The translations under genes were made by a program, and so were the position numbers. From Alphaproteobacteria bacterium (lineage in GTDB: Bacteria; Pseudomonadota; Alphaproteobacteria; Rickettsiales; UBA1997), in the NCBI GenBank assembly GCA_014190355.1, contig BJGH01000005.1:1-64000 (forward strand): 64,000 nucleotides of DNA, written 5' to 3'. Under the pieces are notes generated by a model. It saw only the letters and a program-made list of their open reading frames with translations, had not been told where the DNA came from and made no database searches. Positions 62,888-64,000 of the stretch are shown one piece after another; the stretch's first letter is position 1; each line of letters opens with the position of its first letter.

Positions 62888-64000
62888 ATGACAAATAATA
62901 AAAAAACATTAAAGATTGCCATAGCAGGACTTGGAACTGTTGGGAAAGGAGTATATGATATTTTGCATAAGGATCATAATATAATTGAAAAAAGAACTAA
63001 TGTTAGAATTGAAGTTGTCGGGGTTTCATCAAGAACTAAAAAAGATTTTGTTAATCAGAATATTAAATTTTATGACGATGTAATTGAGATGGCTAATGAT
63101 CCGCAAGTCGATGTTGTTGTTGAGTTAATAGGAGGAAAAACTATTGCAAAACAACTAATTTTTAAGGCTATTGCCAACGGTAAAAAGGTTGTTACTGCCA
63201 ATAAAGCCCTGATTGCTGAAGATGGAGAAGAAATTGCTAATTTTGTAGATAAACATCAAGGGATTCTTCTTTATGAAGCTTCGGTAGCTGGAGCCAATCC
63301 AATAATTAAAGCTTTTCGTGAGGGATTTTGTGCTAATGATATTAAAGAGGTTTATGGAATTTTAAATGGTACTTGTAACTTTATTCTAACTAAAATGCGT
63401 GACGAAGAAAAAAATTATCACGAAACCCTAAAACAAGCTCAAGAATTAGGTTACGCTGAAGCTGATCCTAGCTTTGATGTTGAGGGTATAGACACTGCTC
63501 ATAAAATTGCTATTTTAAGCGCTTTAGCTAATTCTAGTTATCCAATTTTTGAGCCAAAGAATATAACTGGTATAAGTAAAATTTCAGCTGATGATATTGC
63601 TATTGCAAATGAATTGGGATATAAAATAAAGTTATTAGCAATCTATAAAAATCTTGGCGATAAAATTCAACAATCAGTATATCCTGCCTTGTTAAAAAAT
63701 AATGAAAAAATTGCCCAAGTCGATGGTTCCTACAATGCAATTCTCACTCTAGGTTCAAATTTTGAATGGAACATGATGATAGGGCGAGGGGCTGGAGGAT
63801 TAACCACTGGATCAGCAGTTGTAGCAGATATTATTGATATTGCTTGTCAGCGCTTTAATAAATCAATTTTTAATGTAGATTTATCTAAATTATCTCATGC
63901 TAAAACCATAGGATTAAATGAGCGTTATGGTAAATATTTTTTAAAATTTATAATTAATAATGAGCAGTCAAATCAAAAAAACTTGATAAAGGAAGTTTTT
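62888..64000 (+). CDS. hom: Homoserine dehydrogenase (5' part, cut by the window)
   Basis: Hom reduces aspartate semialdehyde to homoserine for threonine and methionine. Visible are the NAD(P)-binding IAGLGTVGKGVYDIL, VVTANKALIAEDG, the substrate region YGILNGTCNFILTKM, and EADPSFDVEGIDTAHKIAILS with a catalytic Lys/Asp set. The 371 codons present extend past the catalytic domain; the ACT domain likely starts beyond the edge. The ATG at 62888 follows a long AT-rich leader. It indicates amino-acid biosynthesis unusual for obligate intracellular Rickettsiales. Confidence 0.94.
   Translation, partial: MTNNKKTLKIAIAGLGTVGKGVYDILHKDHNIIEKRTNVRIEVVGVSSRTKKDFVNQNIKFYDDVIEMANDPQVDVVVELIGGKTIAKQLIFKAIANGKKVVTANKALIAEDGEEIANFVDKHQGILLYEASVAGANPIIKAFREGFCANDIKEVYGILNGTCNFILTKMRDEEKNYHETLKQAQELGYAEADPSFDVEGIDTAHKIAILSALANSSYPIFEPKNITGISKISADDIAIANELGYKIKLLAIYKNLGDKIQQSVYPALLKNNEKIAQVDGSYNAILTLGSNFEWNMMIGRGAGGLTTGSAVVADIIDIACQRFNKSIFNVDLSKLSHAKTIGLNERYGKYFLKFIINNEQSNQKNLIKEVF

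Overview
The window is AT-rich DNA densely packed with bacterial genes and looks like the chromosome of an alphaproteobacterium of the order Rickettsiales. Pointers are: a ValRS of the archaeal-like type known in Rickettsia, the hflK-hflC-degP order, a DUF2659/YfgM-like protein beside bamB, a short RNase D, in-frame palindromic insertions in protein genes, and an omptin relic. The biosynthetic content is richer than in classical Rickettsia: pgk, tkt, purN, purH, pyrE, argB, hom, aroQ, bioD, metF, folD, dapF and kdsD. Together with type IV prepilin-like proteins and a PilC/GspF protein, this suggests a less reduced lineage, perhaps Deianiraea- or Midichloria-like. That placement is inference; the order-level call is firmer than the family.

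Layout. Bases 1-1.8 kb hold decayed genes: a frameshifted fragment and a RelE-like toxin relic. From 2 to 10 kb lie accessory genes (a serine beta-lactamase-fold hydrolase, an ankyrin-like small protein, two prepilin/LamG-like proteins, DUF535, DUF3750, an alpha/beta hydrolase) plus mnmA. From 10.3 to 21.4 kb runs a plus-strand block of metabolism: pgk-purN-def-gspF, bioD, argB, a third prepilin/LamG protein, a possible structured RNA, cmk-purH; then queE (minus), a membrane-anchored Hsp20-like protein and tRNA-Pro(GGG). From 21.6 to 28.6 kb is a minus-strand block: a coiled-coil protein, ispE, degP, hflC, hflK.

From 28.7 to 33.5 kb are an Mrp ATPase, znuC and znuA (head to head with almost no intergenic DNA) and transketolase. 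From 33.6 to 44.5 kb are pssA-aroQ-ABC ATPase-folD, the envelope pair yfgM-like/bamB, and then valS-mpg-FAD oxidoreductase-gtrA. From 44.5 to 52 kb, mostly minus strand, are a decayed fourth prepilin/LamG gene, a lipoprotein, efp-dapF-ccmH-rnd, an omptin pseudogene, pntB and kdsD. From 52.2 to 60.1 kb are pyrE-metF, infA, topA, a soluble PAS-GAF histidine kinase and a beta-barrel protein. The window ends with ileS (minus) and the 5' part of hom.

The most striking feature is inside valS. A unit of about 470 bp carrying a DUF559 (Vsr-like endonuclease fold) coding region sits in frame in the ValRS gene. It is bounded by exact 15-bp inverted repeats, each next to a perfect 9-bp hairpin, so a mobile or repeat-type element has been accommodated within an essential enzyme. 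The ileS gene carries a separate in-frame insertion of about 38 codons with a palindromic core, and its product lacks the usual C-terminal extension. A second theme is a dispersed family of prepilin-signal proteins with a concanavalin/LamG-like body (three intact copies and one relic). Genome-wide searches could not be run here, so family names rest on motif reading.
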